Shown in pieces: positions 55,292-64,000 of a DNA stretch of 64,000 nt. The notes below the pieces were generated by a model. The model searched no databases and had not been told where the DNA came from. It was given only the letters and a program-made list of their open reading frames with translations. Within the stretch, counting starts at the first letter, position 1. Each line of letters begins with the position of its first letter. The position numbers and the translations under genes were made by a program. The DNA comes from Acidobacteriota bacterium (GTDB lineage: Bacteria; Acidobacteriota; UBA6911; JACQSX01): the NCBI GenBank assembly GCA_016211105.1, contig JACQSX010000037.1, forward strand, positions 1-64,000, given 5' to 3'.

Positions 55292-56623
55292 TCAAAACGG
55301 AAAACCGAATTTTCCCAACCTTTTCCCTTTCACCCCGGTGCCCATTTGCCGCATCATTTTACGCGCCTGATCGTACTGCCGAAGCAACTGGTTGACTTGC
55401 TGGACCGTACAGCCACACCCCTCGGAAATGCGCTTCCGCCGTGAGCCATTAATGATCTTATAGTGATCCCGCTCGCGTGGGGTCATAGAGTTTATGATCG
55501 CCTCGATATGGGCCAACCCCTTTTCGTCGACCTGCATTCCGCTGATTCCTTTCAGCGGACCGACGTTGGGGAATAGCTTGAAGAGCTGATCCAACGGTCC
55601 CAATTTTCGTATCTGTCGTAGCTGATCTCGGAAGTCCTCGAGCGTAAAAGAGTCCTTCCGGATCTTTTCCACCATCCGCAACGCATTCTCTTTATCAACC
55701 GCCTCTTCCGCTTTTTCAATCAGAGAAAGCACGTCGCCCATGCCCAAAATTCGGCTTGCGATGCGGTCCGGGTGGAACGGCTCCAGGCTGTCGTATTTCT
55801 CGCCCACGCCGATGAATTTGATCGGTCGGCCAGTCACCGATTGGATCGAAAGGGCGGCGCCACCACGAGTATCCCCGTCCATCTTGGCCAGGATCACACC
55901 CGTCACACCGACCTGTTCGTGAAAATCTCGAGCGCTGTTGACCGCATCCTGGCCAGTCATCGCATCGGCAACTAGCAATGTCTCCAACGGCTGTAGCCGA
56001 CGCTTGACCTCCCGCAATTCGTCCATCAACTCCTGATCGATATGAAGACGCCCTGCGGTATCCACCAACAATACGTCATATCCCACGTTTTTGGCTTGAG
56101 TAAGCGCCTGCTGGCAAATCTCAAAGGGATTATTCGATACAGTCTCAAACACCGGAATTTTGATTTCTCGGCCGATGATCGCGAGCTGATCACGAGCAGC
56201 CGGACGATAGACGTCAACTGAAACCATCAGGGGACGTCGTCCGCTCCTTTGCAGCAAGCGCGCCAGCTTTCCGGCGCTGGTCGTCTTTCCTGACCCCTGT
56301 AAACCAGCCAGCAAGATCACCGTGGGGGGTGTTTTGGAAAAAATCAGACCCTGGTTAACTGTTCCCAGCAGTTCCGTCAATTCATCCCGTACAATCTTGA
56401 GGACTTGCTGTCCGGGCGTAAGACTGGCCAGCACTTCCTGACCCAACGCCTTTCCTTTAACGCAAGCCACAAATTCCTTTACGACCTTGAAGTTGACATC
56501 GGCTTCCAGAAGCGCAATGCGTATTTCCCGCATGGCTGCATCCACATGAGCTTCTGTCAGCCGTCCTTCCCCTCTTAAATCCTTCAAAACTCGCTGCAGC
56601 TTCGCAGATAAATCGTCGAGCAT
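55292..56623 (-). CDS. ffh: Signal recognition particle protein Ffh
   Basis: About 443 residues, the SRP GTPase that binds signal peptides and 4.5S RNA. N-domain FDDLSAKLQRVL-like start, P-loop LAGLQGSGKTTSAGKLA, DVYRPAARDQL, DTAGRLH and TGVILAKMDGDTRGGAAL. The methionine-rich M domain shows GMQVDEKGLAHIEAIINSMT and GSRRKRISEGCGCTVQQVN. The ATG at 56623 fits the family start (MLDDLSAKLQ). It pairs with FtsY at 7750-8691. 130 bases separate it from the divergent selB. Confidence 0.97.
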   Translation of the reverse strand: MLDDLSAKLQRVLKDLRGEGRLTEAHVDAAMREIRIALLEADVNFKVVKEFVACVKGKALGQEVLASLTPGQQVLKIVRDELTELLGTVNQGLIFSKTPPTVILLAGLQGSGKTTSAGKLARLLQRSGRRPLMVSVDVYRPAARDQLAIIGREIKIPVFETVSNNPFEICQQALTQAKNVGYDVLLVDTAGRLHIDQELMDELREVKRRLQPLETLLVADAMTGQDAVNSARDFHEQVGVTGVILAKMDGDTRGGAALSIQSVTGRPIKFIGVGEKYDSLEPFHPDRIASRILGMGDVLSLIEKAEEAVDKENALRMVEKIRKDSFTLEDFRDQLRQIRKLGPLDQLFKLFPNVGPLKGISGMQVDEKGLAHIEAIINSMTPRERDHYKIINGSRRKRISEGCGCTVQQVNQLLRQYDQARKMMRQMGTGVKGKRLGKFGFPF

Positions 56624-56753
56624 AAGAATCGACCGCTCTCCAACGGCGAAAACCTCTTGTCGCGATGACGCAAAGATGCAGATTGCCACCGCCGTCCAAG
56701 GTGAAAGTTTCTATGTTAGACTTCAATCTTCATTTTAGCAAAGCGCTGAAAAA

Positions 56754-58640
56754 ATGAAGTCTCTCATTGTTGGAACTGCGGGACACATCGATCACGGTAA
56801 GTCCTCGCTCATACGAGCTCTCACTGGCACGGATCCAGATCGGCTGAAAGAGGAAAAGGAGCGTGGAATCACGATCGATCTCGGATTCGCCCACATGCAA
56901 TTAGAGGACACTCAGATTGGTTTTGTCGATGTTCCAGGACATGAGCGCTTTGTGCGAAACATGTTGGCCGGGGCAGGAGGCATCGACGCTGTCCTGTTCG
57001 TGGTCGCTGCTGATGAGTCGGTGATGCCTCAGACGCGGGAACATTTGGATATCTGCCACCTCTTGGGGATCAACCGCGGAATTTTCGTCGTAACCAAGAT
57101 TGACATGGTCGATCCCAACCTGCTTCCGTTGGTCGCAGACGAAATCAAAGAAACTGCTTGCCGTTCCACATTGGAAAATTTCCCTGTGGTGTTTGTGAGC
57201 AATGCTACTGGAGAGGGAATGGAAACTTTACGGGACTCTCTCCGCGATCTGGCGCGGCAAGCCATGCCACGCGCCACTCAGCGAGTTGCCCGCCTCCCGA
57301 TTGACCGTGTCTTCAGCCTGCGTGGGTTTGGAACGGTAGTAACCGGCACTCTTTACAGTGGCCGGTTATACCGGGAACAAGCGGTGGAAATTCTTCCCGC
57401 AGGAATGCTCTCAAGAATCCGTGGTCTGCAAACCTACGGCTGTGACTCAGAAGCCGCCACGGAGGGCCAGCGCACCGCTGTAAACCTGCAAGGCGTAGAC
57501 AAGAACCAGCTATCCCGCGGGATGACTCTTACATTGCCCGGAGCGATGCGTGCCACACGATGCATTGACGCGAACCTATTTTTAGTGCGCAACGCCGGAA
57601 AACCGCTGCGCAGGGGAGAAGTGGTAAAGATCCACATCGGGACACAGGAAACCCTGGCACGAGCGACGCCGCTTGAGGGCGAATCACTGGAGCCTGAGAG
57701 CTGGGGCGCGGTCCAATTCAGGACACAACATCCTCTCTGCGCTTGGGTGGGAGACCGTTTCATCATCCGGCGTGTCTCGCCCGCATCCACCATCGGAGGG
57801 GGAGAAATTCTTAACCCTGCTGCTCGTAAAAGGAGAAGGCGCGATCTTGGCGACCTTTCGACTGTGGTGCGGCTGTCCCAGTCCCAAGGCACAGCTCGGC
57901 TGGCTGAATGGATTTTGGCAAAAGGATACAGCAGCGAAAGAGTTTTGACCGCTCTGTCGGGTTACCCCGCAGAGTATTTAGCCGCGCATTTCTCCGAGCG
58001 ATCGGATCTCATTGTGTTGGGAAATAGACCATGTTTTTACTGCGCTTGCAACTTCTTGCAGAATCTGTCGCAATATCTGTTCCAGTTGGTGGATGATTTC
58101 CAGAAAGCGAATCCGCTCGTGCCCGGAATGAAAAAGGAAGAGCTACGCAGCAAAACATCTTCCATCCCGTCCGAGGTTTTCCAGCATGTTCTGGACAGAC
58201 TGCGGCAAGAAGGACGAATGGCTTCAAACGGAGAATTTCTTTCACTAGCAGGAAAAGGCCTTTCCCTGGCGCCTGACGACCAACGGCTGATTGACCACCT
58301 GGAACGATTACTGGAAGAGAGCGGAGTGCAACCTCCTTCGATCAAGGAACTGCTCCGGAGTACCGACGTTGACGAGAAACGGGGACGCAATATTCTATTT
58401 TTCCTCCAGCAAGGTAACATTGCAATAAAGATTAGTGAAGACTTTTTCATTCACCGTTCTCACCTGGAACAAATTCAACTCCGGCTACGCCAGCATTTTC
58501 CACCGGGCTCTCGGTTTAACGTGGGTCAATTCAAAGACTTGTTGGGGATCAGCCGGAAGCACGCCATTCCGTTTCTGGAATATTTTGATCGGCAGCGCAT
58601 GACCAAGCGGGTGGGAGATTTACGCGAAGTGCTTCAGTAG
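56754..58640 (+). CDS. selB: Selenocysteine-specific elongation factor SelB
   Basis: A 628-residue EF-Tu-like factor that delivers Sec-tRNA to UGA codons marked by a SECIS hairpin. GTPase motifs: [40 protein letters not shown] and TKIDMVD. Two OB-like beta domains follow. The last 250 residues form the winged-helix array that binds SECIS RNA ([40 protein letters not shown]). This implies that the organism makes selenoproteins; selA, selD and tRNA-Sec are not in the window. Confidence 0.95.
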   Translation: MKSLIVGTAGHIDHGKSSLIRALTGTDPDRLKEEKERGITIDLGFAHMQLEDTQIGFVDVPGHERFVRNMLAGAGGIDAVLFVVAADESVMPQTREHLDICHLLGINRGIFVVTKIDMVDPNLLPLVADEIKETACRSTLENFPVVFVSNATGEGMETLRDSLRDLARQAMPRATQRVARLPIDRVFSLRGFGTVVTGTLYSGRLYREQAVEILPAGMLSRIRGLQTYGCDSEAATEGQRTAVNLQGVDKNQLSRGMTLTLPGAMRATRCIDANLFLVRNAGKPLRRGEVVKIHIGTQETLARATPLEGESLEPESWGAVQFRTQHPLCAWVGDRFIIRRVSPASTIGGGEILNPAARKRRRRDLGDLSTVVRLSQSQGTARLAEWILAKGYSSERVLTALSGYPAEYLAAHFSERSDLIVLGNRPCFYCACNFLQNLSQYLFQLVDDFQKANPLVPGMKKEELRSKTSSIPSEVFQHVLDRLRQEGRMASNGEFLSLAGKGLSLAPDDQRLIDHLERLLEESGVQPPSIKELLRSTDVDEKRGRNILFFLQQGNIAIKISEDFFIHRSHLEQIQLRLRQHFPPGSRFNVGQFKDLLGISRKHAIPFLEYFDRQRMTKRVGDLREVLQ

Positions 58641-58700
58641 CCAGCAACCGGGTGGTATCCGTGTGTTGCTTAGGACGCTATCCAGCAACCGCATTCATTT

Positions 58701-58729
58701 GACTTAACTCCTAAGAAAACGTACCATCG
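58701..58729 (+). promoter_or_regulatory. Sigma-70 promoter of tatA
   Basis: TTGACT at 58701-58706, 17 bases, TACCAT at 58724-58729. The start of transcription near 58736 leaves about 15 bases with GGAG before the tatA ATG. Confidence 0.5.
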
Positions 58730-58750
58730 GTATGGAGAGGAGTAACAATT

Positions 58751-58915
58751 ATGCCTTCTGTTGGGTTTCCCGAATTGATTATCATTCTGGTAATCGTCAT
58801 CGTAATTTTCGGCGCATCACGATTGCCACAACTAGGCAAGGGTTTGGGTGAAGGTATTCGAAACTTCAAAGATTCGCTCAAAGGGACTGACGAAAAGAAA
58901 ATCGACAAGACTTAG
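58751..58915 (+). CDS. tatA: Twin-arginine translocase subunit TatA
   Basis: A 54-residue protein. One membrane helix ([20 protein letters not shown]) is followed by the hinge [21 protein letters not shown] and a short charged tail, the standard TatA/TatE layout. In the Tat system TatA oligomers form the transport path. The ATG at 58751 has GGAG ten bases upstream. TatC is not in this window. The phenylalanine-glycine FG at the hinge is present. Confidence 0.93.
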   Translation: MPSVGFPELIIILVIVIVIFGASRLPQLGKGLGEGIRNFKDSLKGTDEKKIDKT

Positions 58916-58974
58916 TTGCTCATTTTTGGGTTTTTGCTGCCCTCAACTGTAGATGCCCATCCTGAGCCAAGCAG

Positions 58975-59751
58975 TCATTCCATCCGACACACCCGCTGAA
59001 TGCTGCGGGCATACCCAGTGATTTCGTCAACGTCCACCACAAGCGCGCTCAGTCTCGGCCGTGCTTGAGCAGGCTCAAACTTGCGCGGAATTTGCAACAG
59101 GAAGCGCTCAATGGATGCGGTTTTCTCCATTCCAATGATTGAGTCGGAGGATCCGGTCATGCCGGAATCTGTGATGTATGCGGTTCCCCCAGCCTGCACG
59201 GTTTCGTCAGCCGTAGTCACATGGGTATGTGTGCCAATGACCGCACTCGCTCGACCATCCACATAGCTGCCAAAAGCCAATTTTTCAGACGTTGCTTCCG
59301 CATGAAAATCGACAAGCAGGACCTTTGCTTCGGCCAGTTCGTTCTGGCGCAACGCATCAAAGGTCCGAAACGGACAATCGATGCATGGCATAAAGACGCG
59401 GCCCTGCAAATTGAGCACCGCTACCGGTATTCCCAGAACTACGCCATTCCAAAAACCGCATCCAGGAACCCCTGGAGGATAGTTGGCCGGGCGCAGTATG
59501 CGCCTCTCCCTGCAAAGAAAATCATAGGACTCTTTCCGATCCCAGATATGGTTGCCAGAGGTGAGAACATCTGCGCCAGCACGGAAGAGTTCTTCGCCAA
59601 TCTGAACCGTAATCCCAAACCCGCCCGCGGCGTTCTCGCAGTTCACGATCGTAAGGTCAATCTGGAAGTCCGCCCTCAACAACGGAAGATGCGTCACCGT
59701 GATCTTGCGTCCCGCCTTTCCAACAACATCACCAACGAAAAGTATTCTCAT
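58975..59751 (-). CDS. YmdB-family metallophosphoesterase
   Basis: A 258-residue calcineurin-like phosphoesterase of the YmdB/TIGR00282 family. Metal ligands lie in FVGDVVGKAGRK, VNCENAAGGFG, TSGNHIWDRKE and the C-terminal GTHTHVTTAD. In Bacillus YmdB hydrolyses cyclic nucleotides and affects biofilm genes. It is just downstream of rny, the same neighbourhood as in firmicutes, which supports the assignment. Confidence 0.93.
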   Translation of the reverse strand: MRILFVGDVVGKAGRKITVTHLPLLRADFQIDLTIVNCENAAGGFGITVQIGEELFRAGADVLTSGNHIWDRKESYDFLCRERRILRPANYPPGVPGCGFWNGVVLGIPVAVLNLQGRVFMPCIDCPFRTFDALRQNELAEAKVLLVDFHAEATSEKLAFGSYVDGRASAVIGTHTHVTTADETVQAGGTAYITDSGMTGSSDSIIGMEKTASIERFLLQIPRKFEPAQARPRLSALVVDVDEITGYARSIQRVCRME

Positions 59752-59851
59752 TATTTCCGAAGATATGCCCCCTCTGGCTTCCTTGCCGAAGGGCGCTGAA
59801 GCCTTGTGGGAGAGTCAAGAATCGCAGGTTAGAAAGGCCGGAGCTGTAATT

Positions 59852-61414
59852 TCACCGCGCGTAGTCGACCACGCGCATCTCGCGAATTACGGTAACTTTT
59901 ATTTGTCCCGGATATTGTAATTCGCTCTCAATTTTCTTGGTGATGTCTTTCGTCAGCCAGAGCGCCTGCTCATCGGATACCTTACTGCTTTCAACAATGA
60001 TCCGAATTTCACGTCCGGCCTGTAGCGCAAAGGCTTTTGCTACTCCACTAAACGATTCCGCCAGGGATTCCAGCTTTTCCAACCGCTTGACGTAGCTCTC
60101 TAAGATTTCACGACGAGCGCCCGGCCGCGCAGCGGACACCGCGTCAGCCGCCTGTACCAGCACCGCTTCCAGAGAACGGAATTCCACGTCGAAGTGGTGG
60201 CACTCCATGGCATGAATCACCTCCGGCGATTCCCCGAACCTGCGCAACATTTCCACTCCCAACTGGATGTGAGTTCCCTCAATGTCTCGATCAACCGCCT
60301 TTCCGATGTCATGTAACAACCCGGCACGCCTGGCGATGATTGAATTAGCGCGACACTCTGCGGCCATAATACCTGCCAGATAAGCGACTTCAATAGAGTG
60401 ATCCAGCACATTTTGGCCGTAACTGGTACGGTATTTTAGCCGCCCCAACATCTTGATGATTCCGGGATGAAGATCACGCACACCCACTTCAAACGCAGCC
60501 GCCTCCCCTTCCTGGATCATGCGGCTTTCCAGTCCAGCGCGAGCCTTTTCCACCACCTCTTCAATCCTCGCTGGATGAATGCGCCCGTCGTTGAGGAGTT
60601 CTTCGATGGCCATGCGGGCCACTTCTCGCCGCAGCGGATCAAACCCTGAGAGAATAATTGCCCCTGGAGTATCATCAACGATCAGATCGACACCAGTCGT
60701 CTGTTCCAGCGCTCTGATGTTTCTCCCTTCGCGGCCGATGATGCGTCCCTTCATCTCTTCATTCGGAAGATCTACCACCGACACGGTCGACTCCACTGCA
60801 TGTTCGGCAGCGCAACGCTGGATCGCTTGGACAATGATCTTGCGTGCCTCTCGTTGCGCCACCGCGTGTGCTTCCTCCTCGATCCGCTTGACCATCATCG
60901 TGCCATCGCGCATCGCCTCCACTTCGAGATTCCTAAGCAACTGCTTCTTGGCTTCTTCCACTGTCATTCCAGAAACTCGTTCCAAGCTGCGCAGTTCGTT
61001 CTCAATCAGCACCTCGCATTTCTGCTGCAAGAGTTCCGCGTTCTTTTCGCATCCGGCGATGGCCCCGGAACGTTGCTCCAATTCTTTTTCTTTTTCAAGA
61101 ATGGCGCTTTCGCGTTTATTCAGATTCTCTTCCTTTTGCGAAAGACGCCGTTCCGTCGCGCCCAATTCTCTTTTCCCTTCGCGCACCTGACTATCAAATT
61201 CCGACCTTAGTGCATAGATTTCTTCTTTCGCCTCTAGGACCTTCTCTTTCCTTAGTTTCTCCGTGTCCACCTGTGCGTCTTGCAGCACTCTTCGCGCCTG
61301 GGCTTCTGCTTGCGCAAGTTTACGATTAATAAGTCTCGTTCTAGTTAAATAGAAAGCGGTGATTCCAGCAGCCAGGAGGACGGCGATCGAGATTAATAGG
61401 CCTGCCGTGAACAT
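59852..61414 (-). CDS. rny: Ribonuclease Y
   Basis: About 520 residues, a membrane-bound endoribonuclease for mRNA decay. Order: N-terminal membrane helix (LLISIAVLLAAGITAFYLT), long coiled coil (to about residue 190), KH domain (GRIIGREGRNIRALEQTTGV) and HD domain (VLDHSIEVAYLAGIM, then AGLLHDIGKAVD with the HD pair). The ATG at 61414 has GGAG six bases upstream; a TTG four codons earlier opens the frame. It follows the 6S RNA gene. Confidence 0.96.
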   Translation of the reverse strand: MFTAGLLISIAVLLAAGITAFYLTRTRLINRKLAQAEAQARRVLQDAQVDTEKLRKEKVLEAKEEIYALRSEFDSQVREGKRELGATERRLSQKEENLNKRESAILEKEKELEQRSGAIAGCEKNAELLQQKCEVLIENELRSLERVSGMTVEEAKKQLLRNLEVEAMRDGTMMVKRIEEEAHAVAQREARKIIVQAIQRCAAEHAVESTVSVVDLPNEEMKGRIIGREGRNIRALEQTTGVDLIVDDTPGAIILSGFDPLRREVARMAIEELLNDGRIHPARIEEVVEKARAGLESRMIQEGEAAAFEVGVRDLHPGIIKMLGRLKYRTSYGQNVLDHSIEVAYLAGIMAAECRANSIIARRAGLLHDIGKAVDRDIEGTHIQLGVEMLRRFGESPEVIHAMECHHFDVEFRSLEAVLVQAADAVSAARPGARREILESYVKRLEKLESLAESFSGVAKAFALQAGREIRIIVESSKVSDEQALWLTKDITKKIESELQYPGQIKVTVIREMRVVDYAR

Positions 61415-61439
61415 AACAGACTCCAAACAGGAAAGATTC

Positions 61440-61648
61440 GAGAAAGTTGGCGGGAACTTGCCGGAAAGGGAAGAATGCCCCGCTTCGCCGTGTGGCCGCC
61501 TTTATTTGAATCCTGGTTACCAGGTGGGTGTCCCGCTTCGCGCTTTAGGGAATCTCATGGAGATTCACACACCGCGCAGAGACCTGGACTCCCTTTCAAA
61601 TAAGGAAAGACTCAAATAAACTTCGCCATCACCAACGTCGCAGGGTAC
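61440..61648 (-). ncRNA. ssrS: 6S RNA (SsrS)
   Basis: Between zapA and rny, the minus strand can fold as a long bulged hairpin. The ends pair (GTTGG with CCAAC), the closing stem pairs AAAGGGAG with CTTCCCTTT, and GCGCGGTGTG faces CACACGGCG around a central bubble. The apex is an exact CCTGG-TAA-CCAGG hairpin. Length of about 200 bases, a strong own promoter and the position next to zapA (as in E. coli) all fit 6S RNA, the decoy that binds sigma-70 polymerase. Ends are approximate. Confidence 0.72.
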
Positions 61649-61654
61649 ACATCG

Positions 61655-61682
61655 ATTATACGGAATTTTTCGACGGGGTCAA
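61655..61682 (-). promoter_or_regulatory. Strong sigma-70 promoter of the 6S RNA gene
   Basis: Minus strand TTGACC (61677-61682), 16 bases, consensus TATAAT (61655-61660). Transcription would begin near 61648, just before the predicted 5' strand of the 6S RNA stem. rny may also be read from here. Confidence 0.7.
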
Positions 61683-61696
61683 GACAGCGCGGTCAT

Positions 61697-61987
61697 TCAA
61701 CACAGCTCATCTAACAATAGGTCGCACTCGCGCAGTTTCTGCCAGAACCAATCCTCGTTCTCTGTATGCGCTTTTCTTGCTTCAAACAGTTCATCGGCAA
61801 TATGAAGCGCTGTCAGAAGGGCAACTTTCAGAGTGTCCGCTGAAGGAGTAGTCCCAGCAACCTGCTTCAGCTTCCGATCCACGTAATCCGCGACTTTCCG
61901 TATGTACGCCGGATCACCATCACTACGTATGTGGTAGAACTGATTCAAAATCTTGACTTTAGTCAAACCCGCGTCAGAACATTCCAT
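61697..61987 (-). CDS. zapA: Cell division protein ZapA
   Basis: A 96-residue ZapA, which cross-links FtsZ filaments. It shows VKILNQFYHIRSDGDPAYIR, KVADYVDRKLKQVAG and the helical VALLTALHIADELFEARKA. The ATG at 61987 starts three bases after the upstream helical gene. Its stop lies 15 bases before the 6S RNA promoter. Confidence 0.9.
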   Translation of the reverse strand: MECSDAGLTKVKILNQFYHIRSDGDPAYIRKVADYVDRKLKQVAGTTPSADTLKVALLTALHIADELFEARKAHTENEDWFWQKLRECDLLLDELC

Positions 61988-61990
61988 TCT

Positions 61991-62263
61991 CTATCCCGAC
62001 GTTCCAGACCGAAGAAGAGAAAGAGTCTTCAAAACCTTCTCCACCTTGTCCCGAACTGATTTCCTTTCTTCTAAAAGTTTAGCAACCTCGTCCTCAGCTC
62101 GCGACTGGGTCAAAGCAAGCACCCTCAATCGGGCTTCCAATTCGCCGATCTGAGTACGGAGGTGCGAGTTTTCGTTTTTTAAAGAGTGAAAAAGCTCGAC
62201 CGATTGCTGTAGTCGCCGTTGCAGAGCCACAAAGGATTCTCGGATCGAATCTTTTTCCGACAC
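61991..62263 (-). CDS. ZapB-like coiled-coil protein
   Basis: About 90 residues, nearly all coiled coil (FVALQRRLQQSVELFHSLKN, then ENSHLRTQIGELEARLRVLA). Position directly upstream of zapA points to a ZapB-like division partner, but the sequence match alone is weak. I take the GTG at 62263 because a TATAAT -10 lies at 62283-62288, downstream of the alternative TTG start at 62329. No Shine-Dalgarno is visible, so the start is uncertain. Confidence 0.6.
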   Translation of the reverse strand: MSEKDSIRESFVALQRRLQQSVELFHSLKNENSHLRTQIGELEARLRVLALTQSRAEDEVAKLLEERKSVRDKVEKVLKTLSLLRSGTSG

Positions 62264-62282
62264 GTCACAATAATCGACGCGT

Positions 62283-62311
62283 ATTATATAGGATTTAGGC
62301 CAGGTTGTGCC
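62283..62311 (-). promoter_or_regulatory. Promoter of the ZapB-like gene and zapA
   Basis: Minus strand consensus TATAAT (62283-62288) with a poor -35, GGCACA (62306-62311), at 17 bases. Transcription would begin near 62276, about 13 bases before the GTG start. Confidence 0.4.
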
Positions 62312-62463
62312 AGAGGTTATATCAGTCAACAGTTACGTGGGATGTCGCACTCCAGAACCCGACGTCAAAGTCCACCAGAAATCGCGGTTTACGAAGTCAG
62401 GTCAGAAGGTTGGCATTGGGCAACCCCTTGAGGGCATCCTCGACCACCAGCCGCGCTACGGTA

Positions 62464-64000
62464 TTACCGAGGAATCAGTCCAAATTTTCCTCTCAGCCCC
62501 TTCACCATTTGCTCATGCGCCTGCTGAATTTCCGCATCGGTCAAAGTGCGTTCCGAACTTTCAAAGAAGAACCGGATTGTGAGGCTGACCTTGCCAGACG
62601 GGAGCTGCTCACTGTCATAAAAATCGATAAGCTCCGCGTACCTGAAGTGTGGCACGCGGTGCTCAAAGAGATATTTCAGGAGCGAGCCGAACGGAATCTC
62701 GCGGTCCACCAGAGAGGAGAAGTCCCGAAATACTCCGGGATACCGGCTGATTGGCTGATAGCCAACCGAAGCTGAAGCAACTGCACCCAGTTTTGACAAA
62801 TCAAATTCCCCCAGAAATAGGGGTTCCTTAAGCTTCAACTGCTCTTGCAGATCCGGATGTAGACAACCCAGGTAGCCAACCGGTTCACCGTTTCTGTGCA
62901 TCTCGGCAGACTGCGCAGGATTCAAAAAGGAGATTTGAGCAGCGCGCAAGTCTGGTACGCTCAGGGGGGCTCTACGCGCCAATGCTTCAAGTACCCCCTT
63001 CATGTAGAAATAGTTCAACGGATCGTCGTGCTGGCTCCAGAACTTTCTTTGCTCCGCGCCCATAGCGACCCAGGCAACGCTTTCCCGCTCCAGCACTTTG
63101 CCCGACCGCCGTATAAAGGTTTTTCCAATTTCGAATAGCCGAATGGTCTCCTGACCGTGGTTTTGGTTGTACCGCGCTACCAGAGCCAAATTCGGAACCA
63201 AGTGGGTGCGCAGTTGAGACGCCCCCGAGGACAGCGGGTTTTTCAGCGTCACCGGCAATTCCGAGTAGCCGAACGCGGATTCCAAGTCTGGATCCGTGAA
63301 TGTCCAGTTTAGAGTTTCAGAATACCCTAGAGCACGAAATAGCTCCCCAAGACGAGAGCGCCGCTCAGTCTCCGGCAAAAAACTCCCCTTCTCTTTCCAG
63401 GGTGGAAGTGAGCTTGGAATTTTGTCATAGCCATAATGGCGCAGCACATCCTCGATCAAATCCTCTTCCAGACAGATATCAACCCGGTGGCCGGGCACCG
63501 TCACCATCCACCCTTGGACATCCTCTTGCAGCCTAAATCCAAGCCGCTCCAGAGTACAGCGCACGAAATTGTCAGGGATCTCGATCACCGAATATGACTT
63601 CATTCTCTCTCTTCGCAGTGGCACACAGAGCGCAGACCCTGGACTTGGTAGGATGTCAATGACTGGCGTTGCCACACCGCCGCCGGCCAATTTCAGGATT
63701 AACTCCACGCAGCGCTGCAGCGCCGGCACGGTAGCCCCCGGATCCGCTCCTCTTTCAAACCGGTGGGAAGCCTCCGTTCGCATTTGCAAATCTCTCGCCG
63801 AACGTCCGATACTGGCCGGATCAAAATATGCGCTTTCGATCAGCAAATTCGTAGTGCTGGAGGATATCTCGGTCCACTCCCCCCCTATGATCCCAGCAAG
63901 CGCGACCGGTCGACGAGCATCCGCAATCACCAGCTTTTCCGGATCCAGATCGCGTTCCACTCCGTCTAATGTACGCAGCTTCTCCCCCGGGCGAGCGCGC
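62464..64000 (-). CDS. pheT: Phenylalanyl-tRNA synthetase beta subunit, 5' partial
   Basis: The frame is open to the window end, and the sequence beyond the first in-frame start (63960) is still family-like (RPGEKLRTLDGVERDLDPEK), so the gene is truncated at its 5' end by the window. B3/B4 editing region (DARRPVALAGIIGGEWTEIS, then RTEASHRFERGADPG), the B5 fold and the catalytic-like core follow. The C-terminus is the FDX-ACB anticodon domain (YPGVFRDFSSLVDREIPFGS, ending KGLRGKFGLIPR). PheT pairs with PheS, whose gene is expected beyond the edge. Confidence 0.96.
   Translation of the reverse strand, partial: RARPGEKLRTLDGVERDLDPEKLVIADARRPVALAGIIGGEWTEISSSTTNLLIESAYFDPASIGRSARDLQMRTEASHRFERGADPGATVPALQRCVELILKLAGGGVATPVIDILPSPGSALCVPLRRERMKSYSVIEIPDNFVRCTLERLGFRLQEDVQGWMVTVPGHRVDICLEEDLIEDVLRHYGYDKIPSSLPPWKEKGSFLPETERRSRLGELFRALGYSETLNWTFTDPDLESAFGYSELPVTLKNPLSSGASQLRTHLVPNLALVARYNQNHGQETIRLFEIGKTFIRRSGKVLERESVAWVAMGAEQRKFWSQHDDPLNYFYMKGVLEALARRAPLSVPDLRAAQISFLNPAQSAEMHRNGEPVGYLGCLHPDLQEQLKLKEPLFLGEFDLSKLGAVASASVGYQPISRYPGVFRDFSSLVDREIPFGSLLKYLFEHRVPHFRYAELIDFYDSEQLPSGKVSLTIRFFFESSERTLTDAEIQQAHEQMVKGLRGKFGLIPR

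Noticed and set aside
54935-55300. Ribosomal-protein leader or T-box structures in the ffh-rplS operon
   Set aside because: Gaps are short and no structured leader could be recognised by eye.
56624-56753. tRNA-Sec gene beside selB
   Set aside because: No cloverleaf or terminal CCA-adjacent acceptor stem was seen in the gaps on either side of selB.

Overview
The window carries about 60 genes of what looks like an acidobacterium (phylum Acidobacteriota). The evidence is indirect. The house-keeping genes are diderm-type (BamD, LolA, MlaDEF, TatA, RodZ, ZapA, HspR-controlled dnaK/dnaJ). They sit beside DUF6599, DUF5916 and several small conserved proteins that I associate mainly with Acidobacteriota. 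GC content looks moderate. No rRNA or tRNA gene was seen, so the class is left open.

Layout. 1-1416: the right-hand part of an IS21-family element (truncated istB, a translationally coupled helix-turn-helix passenger gene, tandem terminal repeats). 1417-7717: accessory-looking genes (DUF5655, DUF6599, rhomboid protease, solo zinc ribbon, ArsR regulator, DUF5916 outer-membrane protein). 7750-18342, minus strand: aroC, fmt, PASTA protein, rpe, bamD, response regulator, valS, birA and ftsY, with several 1-4 base overlaps. 18503-22044, plus: mlaE-mlaF-mlaD and a CDP-alcohol phosphatidyltransferase. 22072-28771, minus: VTT/DedA protein, lipoprotein, FtsX-type permease, ABC ATPase, small membrane protein, LolA, radical SAM enzyme and DsbA-like protein, packed like one envelope operon. 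28894-30922, minus: a two-gene bacterial microcompartment (BMC) locus. 31091-32762, plus: RodZ and two conserved unknowns. 32865-36962, minus: a small coiled-coil protein, hspR, dnaJ, a small ORF and dnaK. 37222-46351: PBP1A, polyprenyl synthase, YajQ, TatD, MetG, LarC and sirtuin. 46481-49631, plus: argS and two secreted coiled-coil proteins. 49666-56623, minus: thiE, a small membrane protein, a TPR protein and the ribosomal/SRP operon ffh-rpsP-khpA-rimM-trmD-rplS. 56754-58915, plus: selB and a 54-residue tatA. 58975-64000, minus: ymdB-like gene, rny, a 6S RNA gene, zapA, a ZapB-like gene and partial pheT.

Most of the window is translation, protein targeting and envelope biogenesis. The points most worth a second look are: the minimal BMC locus (one hexameric shell protein plus an acylating aldehyde dehydrogenase with a probable C-terminal encapsulation peptide); the LolA/ABC/lipoprotein operon that also carries radical SAM and DsbA-like genes; an MlaD whose MCE domain is split by a roughly 90-residue coiled coil; a HAIR-like inverted repeat over the dnaK promoter; a 6S RNA gene between zapA and rny; a predicted leaderless GTG-start polyprenyl synthase mRNA; and the three-gene architecture of the IS21 element.
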